This document shows positions 24,268-32,598 of a stretch of 64,000 nucleotides of DNA, piece by piece. The translations under genes were made by a program, and so were the position numbers. Each line of letters begins with the position of its first letter. Positions within the stretch are counted from its first letter, which is position 1. The stretch lies in the NCBI GenBank assembly GCA_900544405.1, contig UQVA01000003.1, positions 71,262 through 135,261 of the forward strand, in the 5' to 3' direction. Source of the stretch: an uncultured Eubacteriales bacterium. GTDB lineage: Bacteria > Bacillota > Clostridia > Oscillospirales > Oscillospiraceae. The notes under the pieces are model-generated. The model was given only the letters and a program-made list of their open reading frames with translations, had not been told where the DNA came from and did no database searches.

Positions 24268-27262
24268 ATTCGCTTCTCAGAGCCACCACCGGGTCCTTCT
24301 TGGCAGCAGACCGGGAGGGGATGATACCGGCGATGAGGGTCAGAGCCACGCTGATGACCACCAGCACCAGCGCCGCCTGCCAGGGCAGGAATGCCCGCAG
24401 GCTCTCTATGCCCGTAAAGTGCCGGAGAATGGCGTTGATGGGGAAGCACAGCGCCCAGGTCACGCCTACGCCCAGCAGGCCCGACGTGAAGCCGATGATG
24501 GCCGTCTCGGCGTTGAACATACTGGACACATTGGCCTTGGAAGCGCCGATGGCCCGGAGAATGCCGATCTCCTTGGTGCGCTCCTGAACGGAGATCAGCG
24601 TAATGACGCCAATCATAATGGAGGACACCACCAGCGACACCGCCACGAAGGCGATGAGCACATAGGTAATGGCGTTGATGATGGTGGTCACGGAGCGCAT
24701 CATCAGGCCCACATAGTCCGTGTAGCTGATTTGCTCCAGCTCTTCCCGGCCGGAGTTGTAGTCGGAAATGGCCTGTTCGATAACATTCTTGTCCTCAAAG
24801 GAGGCGGCGTAGAGATTGATGGAGTCGGGCGAATCAAGGTTTACATAACCAAGTTTCTTCAAGTTCTCCTCGTAGGTGGAATCAGAGAACTGCAGGACTT
24901 CATCGTAATATTCCGCACACTGCTCCGTGGTATAATCCGGGGCCGCCGCATCCAGCATGGCCGCCATCTGGCTGGGCTCCAGCAGGGCAAGCTGCTGGGC
25001 CACCCCGGCGGCGTACTGGGCCTTCACCTGCTCGGTGATAAGCTGGGTGACCATTTCGTTGAAATCCTCATCGGAAAGGCCCGTCAGATAGTCGGAGATC
25101 TGCTGGGAGTCCATGCCGGTCTGCTCCGCCATGGCCGCCAGTAACTGGGCCTGCAGGTCCTCCCGGCTCTTGCCCTCCATGGCCTGGGCCACGCCGTTGT
25201 CCAGCACCTCCTGGGGCGGGATGGACGCAATGACCAGATACACGTTGGCCTTGTCCTGCTCGCTCAGGTCCGTCAGGTAATCCCGGAAGGCCGCTTCCTT
25301 TTCTCCATCCGTCAGATTGCCGGTGTTCTCCTGGAAGGGCAGGCCGGTGAAAATATCCCGGGTGGGGTCCGCCAGCTGGGCCGCCACCGCATCGGTGTCG
25401 TGGCCCTTCTCAATGAGGTACTCCGTCAGTTTGCCGGTGTAGCCGATGGTCCCGGTGAGCATGGCGGACACGGCTTCGTCACTGGGACGGATGATGCCCG
25501 TGACCCGCAGGTCCAGGCCGTTGTCGTAGAGATATTTCAGGCCGGTGCTGGTGTTCCGCAGGTCCGTGTAAGTGCCGGTGGAAGCATCGTAGGTGTAGCA
25601 GTCCCCGTTCAGCACCACCCGGAAATCCATATTGCAGATGTCCTCGTAGCTCCACTTTTCCTCGGAAGGGTCTACATGGGTCTTGTCGATGGCAGCCTGG
25701 GCCAGTTCGTCAATTTCCGCCTTGGGCTTCAGGCCCAGCGCATACAGGGTCATGTCGTCCACTTCCCCGTTCTCGTCCACCACCAGCACCACTTCATCGT
25801 ACCGGCTGGGCCAGCGGCCGTAGACCAGGTCGTACTGCTTTTCCAGCAGCGGGCTGATGATGGCCCCGTTGTCGCCGGGGAGCATTTCCTGCCAGACCGT
25901 GGCACCGGAACCCATGGTGGACATGGAGGAGGAAATGCCCAGCTGGCTCTGGACCGAGGACATGGCGGTCATATCCACCCCGAAATACTCGATCATCAGG
26001 TCCCTCATAAGGCTCTGGGCATCGGAATAGAGAATGGTATCGTCCACGCTCTTGGTGTACACCAGCAGGTCCATGTCGTAGGTGTACTGCACGCCGCTGA
26101 CGGCGGTATTCAGGGGGCTGCCCTCCTGGGTGCGCTGCTCCTCCAGATAGGCCTTGAAGGCCTTCAGGTCGTTTTTCTTAGACTCCATAGAACTCAGGGC
26201 GTTGACCATATCGTAGACCATGGATTTCTGGTACACCGCATCCTGTTCATGCTTCCCGGAGGACTGGGCGCTGCCCATGAAGGTCATTAAAAGGCTGCTC
26301 ATGTCCATGCTCTGGGCTTCCAGCGTCAGAGGATAGGAGGACAGGGTGTCCTCCTGCATGGTGTTGATATAGGCGGTGGTTCCCTGGGACACAGCGTATA
26401 TCAGCGCAATGCCGATGATGCCGATGGACCCGGCAAAGGCCGTCAGCGTGGTGCGGCCCTTCTTGGTGAACAGATTCCGCAGGGACAGGCCGAAGGCCGT
26501 CCATACGGACATGGAGGGCCGCTTGGTCTTGACCTTTTTCTGCTCGTCCGCCTCGTGGATGCGCTCCCCCACCAGTTCCTCGGCGCTCAGGGGCCGGGTG
26601 TCCCCGGTGATCTCGCCGTCCAGCACCCGGATGATGCGGCTGGAATACCGCTCCGCCAACTCCGGGTTGTGAGTGACCATGATGACCAGCCGGTCCCGGG
26701 CAATTTCATGGAGAATTTCCATGACCTGGACGCTGGTCTCCGTGTCCAGCGCACCGGTAGGCTCATCGGCCAGGATAATATCCGGGTCATTGACGATGGC
26801 CCGGGCGATGGCCACCCGCTGCATCTGTCCGCCGGACATCTGGTTGGGCCGCTTTTTCAGCTGATTGCCCAGGCCTACTTTGTTCAGGGCCTCCACAGCC
26901 CGCTTCCGCCGCTCCTTCCGGGACACGCCGGAGAGGGTCAGGGCCAACTCCACGTTTTCCAGCACCGTCTGGTGAGGGATCAGGTTATAACTCTGGAACA
27001 CGAAGCCCACGGAGTGGTTCCGGTAGGCATCCCAGTCCCGGTCTCCGAAATTCTTCGTGGAACGGCCGTTGATGATCAGGTCGCCGCTGGTATATTGGTC
27101 CAGCCCGCCGATGATATTCAGCATGGTGGTCTTGCCGCAGCCGGAGGGGCCCAGAATGGACACGAATTCGCTGGAGCGGAATTGCAGGCTGACCCCTTTC
27201 AGGGCCTCCACATTCCCATCTCCCGCCGGGTAGACCTTGGTGATGTTTTTCAGCTCTAACAT
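24266..27262 (-). CDS. MacB-like ABC transporter, fused ATPase and FtsX permease
   Basis: 998 residues in one chain. Residues 1-225 are the ATPase: Walker A GPSGCGKTTMLN near 38-49, signature MSGGQMQRV near 142-150, Walker B IILADEPTGALD near 160-171. A linker leads to a first membrane helix near 265-290, a long extracytoplasmic region of some 550 residues rich in Asp, Gln and Tyr, then three C-terminal helices with the FtsX permease motif (about 880-990). Such type VII exporters act on lipoproteins, peptides or cell-wall partners by mechanotransmission. The very large outer domain suggests a sensing or export-coupling role. Transcribed alone. Confidence 0.92.
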   Translation of the reverse strand: MLELKNITKVYPAGDGNVEALKGVSLQFRSSEFVSILGPSGCGKTTMLNIIGGLDQYTSGDLIINGRSTKNFGDRDWDAYRNHSVGFVFQSYNLIPHQTVLENVELALTLSGVSRKERRKRAVEALNKVGLGNQLKKRPNQMSGGQMQRVAIARAIVNDPDIILADEPTGALDTETSVQVMEILHEIARDRLVIMVTHNPELAERYSSRIIRVLDGEITGDTRPLSAEELVGERIHEADEQKKVKTKRPSMSVWTAFGLSLRNLFTKKGRTTLTAFAGSIGIIGIALIYAVSQGTTAYINTMQEDTLSSYPLTLEAQSMDMSSLLMTFMGSAQSSGKHEQDAVYQKSMVYDMVNALSSMESKKNDLKAFKAYLEEQRTQEGSPLNTAVSGVQYTYDMDLLVYTKSVDDTILYSDAQSLMRDLMIEYFGVDMTAMSSVQSQLGISSSMSTMGSGATVWQEMLPGDNGAIISPLLEKQYDLVYGRWPSRYDEVVLVVDENGEVDDMTLYALGLKPKAEIDELAQAAIDKTHVDPSEEKWSYEDICNMDFRVVLNGDCYTYDASTGTYTDLRNTSTGLKYLYDNGLDLRVTGIIRPSDEAVSAMLTGTIGYTGKLTEYLIEKGHDTDAVAAQLADPTRDIFTGLPFQENTGNLTDGEKEAAFRDYLTDLSEQDKANVYLVIASIPPQEVLDNGVAQAMEGKSREDLQAQLLAAMAEQTGMDSQQISDYLTGLSDEDFNEMVTQLITEQVKAQYAAGVAQQLALLEPSQMAAMLDAAAPDYTTEQCAEYYDEVLQFSDSTYEENLKKLGYVNLDSPDSINLYAASFEDKNVIEQAISDYNSGREELEQISYTDYVGLMMRSVTTIINAITYVLIAFVAVSLVVSSIMIGVITLISVQERTKEIGILRAIGASKANVSSMFNAETAIIGFTSGLLGVGVTWALCFPINAILRHFTGIESLRAFLPWQAALVLVVISVALTLIAGIIPSRSAAKKDPVVALRSE

Positions 27263-27300
27263 GGTGATTCCTTTCCCGATAAAAAACTGCGAATGGGGTA

Positions 27301-27309
27301 ATTATACCA
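27301..27309 (-). promoter_or_regulatory. Extended -10 of the ABC exporter gene
   Basis: Minus strand TGGTATAAT (27301-27309), about 40 nt upstream of the ATG; no convincing -35. Confidence 0.5.
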
Positions 27310-27349
27310 CGTTTGATGGTTCGTTTGTGAACAAACCGCAAATTCTCAG

Positions 27350-27384
27350 AAAAAATGCTGCAAGGCCGAAGCCTTGCAGCATTT
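27350..27384 (-). terminator. Terminator of groESL
   Basis: AAATGCTGCAAGGC-TTCG-GCCTTGCAGCATTT on the minus strand with T run, right after groEL. Confidence 0.88.
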
Positions 27385-27402
27385 GGGTTTTGTCTTCTCG
27401 GC

Positions 27403-29034
27403 TTAGTACATACCGCCCTGGGCAGCAGCGGCTGCGGCAGCGGCATCACCGGCGGGGTCGGGCTTATCCACGACCAGGCTCTCAGTGGTCAGCACGCAGG
27501 AGGCGATGGAAGCGGCGTTCTCCAGAGAAGAACGGGTCACCTTGGTGGGGTCCACGATACCGGCGGGGATCATGTCCACATACTCCTCGGTGTAGGCGTT
27601 GTAGCCATAGCCCACCTTGCCGGAGGTGCGGACCTTCTCATAGACCACACTGCCGTCCACACCGGCGTTCTGAGCGATCTGACGGATAGGCGCCTGCAGA
27701 GCAGTGGCAATGATCTTTGCACCGGTCTTTTCGTCGCCGTGCAGGGTCTCCACCAGCTTCTCCACAGCCTCGATGGCATTGACCTGAGCGGTACCGCCGC
27801 CGGCCACGATGCCCTCCTCCACGGCTGCACGGGTAGCGTTCAGAGCGTCCTCCACACGAAGCTTCTGCTCCTTCATGGCGACCTCGGTCTGAGCACCAAC
27901 CTTGATAACGGCCACGCCGCCACTGAGCTTTGCCAGCCGCTCCTGCAGCTTCTCCCGATCGTAGTCGGAAGTGGTGGTGGCGATGGAGGAACGAATCTCA
28001 TGGGCACGGGCCTTGATGGCTTCGGGGTCGCCTGCGCCGTCCACGATGGTGGTGGTGTCCTTGGTGACCACGATCTGACGGGCATGGCCCAGATCGTTCA
28101 TGGTAGCCTCGCTGAGCTCCATGTTCAGCTGGCTGGAAATGACGGTGCCGCCGGTCAGCACGGCGATATCCTGCAGCATTTCCTTCCGACGGTCGCCGAA
28201 GCCGGGGGCCTTCACGCACACGCAGTTGAAGTTGCCGCGCAGCCGGTTCACCAGCAGAGTGGCCAGGGCGTCGCCTTCCACATCCTCAGCGATGATGATG
28301 AGCTTCTTGCCGGTCTTGACCACCGGCTCCAGAATGGGCAGAATTTCCTGGATGGAGGAGATCTTCTTATCGGTGATGAGCAGCAGAGGATCGTCCAGCA
28401 CAGCCTCCATCTTGTCGGTATCGGTGACCATGTAGGGGGAGATGTAGCCCCGGTCAAACTGCATACCTTCCACCACGTCCAGGCCGGTCTCGGCGGTCTT
28501 GGACTCCTCGATGGTGATGACGCCTTCGGTGCCCACCTTCTCCATGGCCTCAGAGATCAGCTTACCGATGGCCTCGTCGCCGGAGGACACGGTGCCGACA
28601 CGGGCAATGTCCTCGGAGCCGTTCACGGGCACGGAGTGCTCCTTAATGGCGGCAACGGCGGCTTCCACAGCCTTCTCGATGCCCTTACGCATGACCATGG
28701 GGTTGGCACCGGCGCTCAGGTTCTTCAGGCCCTCTCTCGTGATGGCCTGAGCCAGCAGAGTCGCAGTGGTGGTGCCATCACCGGCAACGTCGTTGGTCTT
28801 GGTGGCCACTTCCCGGATGAGCTGTGCACCCATGTTCTCAAAAGCGTCCTCCAGCTCCACTTCCTTGGCGATGGTCACGCCGTCGTTGGTGATGAGGGGT
28901 GCGCCATATTTCTTGCCCAGGACCACATTGCGGCCCTTGGGTCCCAGCGTTACCTTTACGGTGTCGGCCAACTGGTCAATACCGGCCTGCAGCTTTTTCC
29001 GGGCTTCCTCGCCATATACGATCATCTTAGACAT
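27403..29034 (-). CDS. groEL: Chaperonin GroEL (Hsp60)
   Basis: 543-residue chaperonin subunit forming the 14-mer folding chamber. Conserved segments include KVTLGPKGRNVVL near residues 27-39, the ATP site VAGDGTTTATLLAQAI near 83-98 and EEGIVAGGGTA near 408-418. The C-terminal tail is Ala-rich and ends GGMY rather than the usual GGM repeats. Second gene of the groES-groEL operon under a CIRCE element, 14 nt after groES. Confidence 0.98.
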   Translation of the reverse strand: MSKMIVYGEEARKKLQAGIDQLADTVKVTLGPKGRNVVLGKKYGAPLITNDGVTIAKEVELEDAFENMGAQLIREVATKTNDVAGDGTTTATLLAQAITREGLKNLSAGANPMVMRKGIEKAVEAAVAAIKEHSVPVNGSEDIARVGTVSSGDEAIGKLISEAMEKVGTEGVITIEESKTAETGLDVVEGMQFDRGYISPYMVTDTDKMEAVLDDPLLLITDKKISSIQEILPILEPVVKTGKKLIIIAEDVEGDALATLLVNRLRGNFNCVCVKAPGFGDRRKEMLQDIAVLTGGTVISSQLNMELSEATMNDLGHARQIVVTKDTTTIVDGAGDPEAIKARAHEIRSSIATTTSDYDREKLQERLAKLSGGVAVIKVGAQTEVAMKEQKLRVEDALNATRAAVEEGIVAGGGTAQVNAIEAVEKLVETLHGDEKTGAKIIATALQAPIRQIAQNAGVDGSVVYEKVRTSGKVGYGYNAYTEEYVDMIPAGIVDPTKVTRSSLENAASIASCVLTTESLVVDKPDPAGDAAAAAAAAQGGMY

Positions 29035-29048
29035 GATAAGTTACCTCC

Positions 29049-29324
29049 TTAGTCGGTGACGACAGCCAGAATGTCGTCCTGCTTCACGAATTTATAATCC
29101 ACGCCGTCCAGCTTGATCTCGCTGCCGGTGTACTTGCCCACGACCACCCGGTCGCCGGTCTTGACGGTCATGGTCACGTCCTTGGTGCCGGGGCCCACGG
29201 ATACCACCTCGTAGATGGCGGGCTTCTCTTTATTGGTGGTGGCCAGGATGATGCCGGATACGGTGGTCTCCTGGGCCTCGTTCTGCTTCAGCAGCACGTT
29301 GTCAGCCATAGGTTTCAGTTTCAT
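29049..29324 (-). CDS. groES: Co-chaperonin GroES
   Basis: 91-residue lid subunit. Starts MKLKPMADNVLLKQNEAQE, with the mobile loop (TTVSGIILATTNKEKP) near residues 19-34 and GDRVVVGKYTGSEIKLDG in the barrel. First gene of the operon. Confidence 0.97.
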   Translation of the reverse strand: MKLKPMADNVLLKQNEAQETTVSGIILATTNKEKPAIYEVVSVGPGTKDVTMTVKTGDRVVVGKYTGSEIKLDGVDYKFVKQDDILAVVTD

Positions 29325-29388
29325 GGTTCATTCCTCCATACGTCGATATTTTAGACTGCCGGTGTTGCCCGGCGTGGTTCTACGTGTT

Positions 29389-29415
29389 TTAGCACTCACT
29401 CTTCCTGAGTGCTAA
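29389..29415 (-). promoter_or_regulatory. CIRCE operator (HrcA-binding)
   Basis: TTAGCACTC, 9 nt, GAGTGCTAA: a perfect CIRCE match, just downstream of the groESL -10. Implies heat-shock control by HrcA. Confidence 0.97.
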
Positions 29416-29418
29416 CAT

Positions 29419-29446
29419 ATCATACCACACTCTCCGGAAAATGCAA
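29419..29446 (-). promoter_or_regulatory. groESL promoter
   Basis: Minus strand -35 TTGCAT (29441-29446), 16 nt, -10 TATGAT (29419-29424), directly upstream of CIRCE. Confidence 0.75.
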
Positions 29447-29561
29447 GAGGGAAAAGCGTCGAATTCGTAAAAAATTTATGAATTTCTGACTTTCCCCGTC
29501 CCTGCCGGCGGCCCGTCGCCGAAAAAAACATAACATACTCCAAAAAGAGTACAAAATCCTC

Positions 29562-29590
29562 TTGCATTTTGGCCGGTTTCTCATTATAAT
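29562..29590 (+). promoter_or_regulatory. Promoter of the MinD-like gene
   Basis: -35 TTGCAT (29562-29567), 17 nt, -10 TATAAT (29585-29590). Confidence 0.8.
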
Positions 29591-29620
29591 GACACTATAC
29601 TCAAAATCGGAGGAATGGGT

Positions 29621-30355
29621 GTGGGGGAACTGATCGCTGTGCTGTCCGGAAAAGGCGGCACAGGTAAAACATCCGTCTGTGCCGGCATCGCCACGGCTCT
29701 GGCCGAATGCGGCAACAGCGTACTGTGCATCGACTGCGACATTGGTCTGAGAAATCTGGATATTTCCTTAGGCTTAAGCGAAGTCGGGGCTCTCTCCTTC
29801 CTGGACGTGAGCCAGCGAGGCTACGCCCTGTCGAAAGCCACCCGGCATCCGGCATTCCCGGACCTCCAATTTCTGACGGCCCCCATTTCCTGGGCCCCCG
29901 GGGATATTGACTTCCCGGCCTTCGCCGCCATGCTCCGGCAGGCCGCCGAGCGGTACGACTATGTGCTGCTGGACGCCCCCGCAGGCATCGAGGAAGGCTT
30001 CCGCTTAGCCGCCCGCTACGCCGGACGCATCCTGCTGGTCACCGGGCCGGACCCGGCCGCCATCCGGGACGCAGGCCGCACGGGAGAGATTTTGCAGGAA
30101 ATGGGCAAGGACAATATCCGTCTCATTGTCAACAGAGTCAACAAAAAGCTGGTAACCGCCATGCACCTGACCGTGGACGATGTGATGGACCGGACGGGTC
30201 TGCCCCTGTTGGGGCTGGTTCCGGAGGACCCCAACGTGACCCTGGCCGCCGCTTCATCCAAGCCCCTTCTTTACCAAACCAAGCGGGGTGCCGCCGCCGC
30301 CTGCCGCCGGATCGCCCGGCGCATCGAGGGCAGCGTGGTACCCATCGCCCTATAA
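29621..30355 (+). CDS. minD: MinD-like septum-site ATPase (ParA/MinD family)
   Basis: About 244 residues. Deviant Walker A SGKGGTGKTS with the signature Lys, DCDIGLRNLDISLGL for switch I, and YDYVLLDAPAGIEEG for switch II, all MinD-like. I place the start at GTG 29621 because GGAGG is 7 nt away; the ATG at 29615 is too close to it. The C-terminus (RIARRIEGSVVPIAL) lacks an obvious Phe/Leu/Lys-rich membrane helix, so membrane cycling may differ. No minC or minE is adjacent; it is followed by the methylglyoxal-synthase homologue, as minD often is near shape genes in Clostridia. A general MinD-family ATPase is the alternative. Confidence 0.75.
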   Translation: MGELIAVLSGKGGTGKTSVCAGIATALAECGNSVLCIDCDIGLRNLDISLGLSEVGALSFLDVSQRGYALSKATRHPAFPDLQFLTAPISWAPGDIDFPAFAAMLRQAAERYDYVLLDAPAGIEEGFRLAARYAGRILLVTGPDPAAIRDAGRTGEILQEMGKDNIRLIVNRVNKKLVTAMHLTVDDVMDRTGLPLLGLVPEDPNVTLAAASSKPLLYQTKRGAAAACRRIARRIEGSVVPIAL

Positions 30356-30383
30356 AAAGAGATACTATTAAGGAGTGATCACT

Positions 30384-30797
30384 GTGAACATTGCACTGAT
30401 GGCCCATGATAAGAAGAAGGAACTGATGGTTCAGTTCTGCACCGCTTACAAGAGCGTTCTCATTAAACATACCCTCTATGCCACCGCTACCACCGGCCGT
30501 CTGGTGGCAGACAGCACCGGTATGCCCGTGACGCTGCTGCTGTCCCATAAGCAGGGCGGTCACCAGCAGATCAACGCCCGCATTGCCTACAACGAGATCG
30601 ATATGGTGCTGCTCTTTACGGACCCCAACACCACCGATCCCCAGGAAAATGCCCAGCTGGTGGAAACCATCCGCCACTGCGACCGCCAGAACGTCCCCAT
30701 CGCCACCAACCTGGCCACCGCCGAAATGCTCATCATGGGCCTGCAGCGGGGCGATCTGGATTGGCGGGAGATGTACCGGAACCGTCCCAGATACTAA
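30384..30797 (+). CDS. Methylglyoxal synthase homologue lacking key catalytic residues
   Basis: 137 residues aligning over full length with MgsA, which converts dihydroxyacetone phosphate to methylglyoxal. Start GTG at 30384 is chosen because AGGAG lies 8 nt upstream; an earlier GTG falls inside that site. The AHD motif (8-9) and TDP (Asp80, E. coli Asp91) are kept. The catalytic Asp71 of E. coli in GGDQQ is His60 here (GGHQQ), His98 is Gln87 and Asp101 is Ala90; the SGP phosphate-loop segment reads SHK. This strongly suggests a changed activity or a binding-only role. Cotranscribed with the MinD-like gene and ended by a terminator. Confidence 0.8.
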   Translation: MNIALMAHDKKKELMVQFCTAYKSVLIKHTLYATATTGRLVADSTGMPVTLLLSHKQGGHQQINARIAYNEIDMVLLFTDPNTTDPQENAQLVETIRHCDRQNVPIATNLATAEMLIMGLQRGDLDWREMYRNRPRY

Positions 30798-30803
30798 GCA
30801 TGG

Positions 30804-30830
30804 ACCGCCTGCCTCCGGCGGGCGGTTTTT
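30804..30830 (+). terminator. Terminator after the MgsA homologue
   Basis: ACCGCC...GGCGGT hairpin (30804-30826) followed by TTTTT. Confidence 0.85.
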
Positions 30831-30872
30831 CTACGCCGAAAAGGCCATCATCCCAGAAAAGAGGAAAAATCT

Positions 30873-32228
30873 ATGGAACGAATCAAACCCCGGACCCTTT
30901 CCGGCTTCATGGAGCTGCTGCCCGGCAAACAGGCCAAAATGGAGCGCATGATGGAAATTCTCCGCACCACCTACGCCCAGTACGGCTTCGCCCCCCTGGA
31001 CACCCCGGTCATCGAGGATGCTCAGATCCTTTTGGCCAAGGGCGGCGGCGAGACCGAAAAACAGATTTACCGCTTCACCAAGGGCGACAGCGACCTGGCC
31101 CTGCGCTTTGACCTGACGGTCCCCCTGGCAAAATATGTGGCCCTGCACTACGGTGAGCTGGCCTTCCCCTTCCGCCGCTACCAGATCGGCAAGGTCTATC
31201 GGGGCGAGCGGGCCCAGCGGGGCCGGTTCCGGGAATTCTATCAGGCGGACATCGACATCATCGGCGATGGTTCCCTGAGCATTCTCAACGAGGCGGAAAT
31301 TCCCGCCGTCATTTATAAAATTTTCCGTGGTTTCGGACTGAACCGGTTCTGCATCCGGGTGAATAACCGGAAGCTGCTCAACGGCTTCTACGCCATGCTG
31401 GGTCTGGAAGAAAAGAGCGGCGACATCATGCGCACCGTGGACAAGCTGGAAAAAATCGGTGCCGAGAAGGTCCGGGAGATTCTGGTAGACGACCTGGCCC
31501 TGACCGACGAGCAGGCCCAGGACATTCTCCGCTTCATGGCCATCACCGGCTCCAATGCCCAGGTTCTGTCCGCTTTGGAGGGCTACAAGGGCCGCAATGA
31601 GACCTTCGACACCGGCCTTTCCGAGCTGTACGCCGTCACCGCCAACCTGGCTGCCTTCGGCGTGCCGGAGAGCCACTTTGCCGTGGACCTGACCATCGCC
31701 CGTGGCCTGGACTACTACACCGGCACGGTCTACGAGACCACCCTGCTGGACTATCCCCAGATCGGCTCCGTTTGCTCCGGCGGCCGCTACGACAATCTGG
31801 CCGAATACTATACCGAAAAAAAGCTCCCTGGCGTTGGCATTTCCATCGGCCTGACCCGGCTTTTCTATGTGCTGGATGAGCAGGGTCTCCTCAGTGGCAA
31901 TGCCGGAGACGCCAGTGTCCAGGCCCTGGTGCTGCCCATGACCGCCGACCCGGCCCCGGCCATCGCCCTGGCGGAGGCCCTCCGCGCCGGCGGCCTGCGG
32001 GTACAGCTTTACGGGGAAAACAAGAAATTCAAGCAGAAAATGAGCTATGCCGACAAGCTGGGCGTGCCCTTTGCGGTGCTGCTGGGCGAGGATGAGATCA
32101 ACGCCGGGAAATGCTCCGTGAAGGATATGCGCTCCGGCGAACAGCAGCTTCTCACCCCGGAGGAAGCCGTGGGCTACCTCACCGAGCGGCTGAACCGGGA
32201 TGCGGGCACCGTCATTCAGGAGAAATGA
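30873..32228 (+). CDS. hisS: Histidyl-tRNA synthetase family protein
   Basis: 451 residues. Class II synthetase fold: motif 2 in RRYQIGKVYRGERAQRGRFREFYQADIDIIG near residues 108-138, the His A motif LDYYTGTVYET near 285-295, motif 3 SIGLTRLFYVL near 327-337, and the anticodon-binding domain from about 350 with VLPM and GLRVQLYGEN. Attaches histidine to tRNA-His. Length is close to normal HisRS. The LTIARGLDYYTG segment is intact, which favours a true synthetase over HisZ; some bacteria carry two homologues and the other copy cannot be seen here. AGAAAAGAGGAAA site upstream. Confidence 0.85.
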   Translation: MERIKPRTLSGFMELLPGKQAKMERMMEILRTTYAQYGFAPLDTPVIEDAQILLAKGGGETEKQIYRFTKGDSDLALRFDLTVPLAKYVALHYGELAFPFRRYQIGKVYRGERAQRGRFREFYQADIDIIGDGSLSILNEAEIPAVIYKIFRGFGLNRFCIRVNNRKLLNGFYAMLGLEEKSGDIMRTVDKLEKIGAEKVREILVDDLALTDEQAQDILRFMAITGSNAQVLSALEGYKGRNETFDTGLSELYAVTANLAAFGVPESHFAVDLTIARGLDYYTGTVYETTLLDYPQIGSVCSGGRYDNLAEYYTEKKLPGVGISIGLTRLFYVLDEQGLLSGNAGDASVQALVLPMTADPAPAIALAEALRAGGLRVQLYGENKKFKQKMSYADKLGVPFAVLLGEDEINAGKCSVKDMRSGEQQLLTPEEAVGYLTERLNRDAGTVIQEK

Positions 32229-32230
32229 CC

Positions 32231-32509
32231 ATGGAAGAAAAATTCATTGCCGCCTGGGAGGATGCCCGGAAAAAGGCCTCGGCCCTTGGGGTCCGGCTCC
32301 GGCCCATGGACCCCGCTGACGCTATGCGTACCGCCCACCGGTGTCTCACCGGCCACCGGTCCAGCGACGGCTTCGACATTCTGGCGGACAAGGGCCACCT
32401 GGAGCTGACGCTGGAAGCCCTGGCCGCCGATGCCCGCTTCACGGGCCTGTTCTCCGACGAGGAAGCCAACGCCGCCCTGGCCCGGCTGCTCCAGGCAGGG
32501 TACTACTAG
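32231..32509 (+). CDS. Hypothetical protein, 92 residues
   Basis: Helical acidic protein, MEEKFIAAWEDARKKASALG, no recognised motif. The ATG at 32231 has AGGAG 8 nt upstream within the end of hisS; an ATG at 32225 overlaps the hisS stop and is also possible. Cotranscribed with hisS. Unknown function. Confidence 0.6.
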   Translation: MEEKFIAAWEDARKKASALGVRLRPMDPADAMRTAHRCLTGHRSSDGFDILADKGHLELTLEALAADARFTGLFSDEEANAALARLLQAGYY

Positions 32510-32516
32510 AAAATTT

Positions 32517-32548
32517 GCTCCCGTACCGGCCGGTACGGGAGCGTTTTT
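32517..32548 (+). terminator. Terminator of the hisS operon
   Basis: Perfect palindrome GCTCCCGTACCGG and complement (32517-32542), then TTTTT. Confidence 0.9.
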
Positions 32549-32552
32549 CCTA

Positions 32553-32592
32553 TAAAATCCCCGATACCGGAAGCGTCCGGTATCGGGGATTT
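32553..32592 (-). terminator. Terminator of purA
   Basis: AAATCCCCGATACCGG and its complement (32555-32570, 32577-32592), with T run on the minus strand. Confidence 0.85.
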
Positions 32593-32598
32593 GCATTT

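Noticed and set aside
27355..29052. 565-codon open frame opposite groEL and similar long antisense frames opposite alaS and pepF
   Set aside because: Typical GC-rich antisense shadows; composition rich in Gly, His and Gln and no ribosome site.
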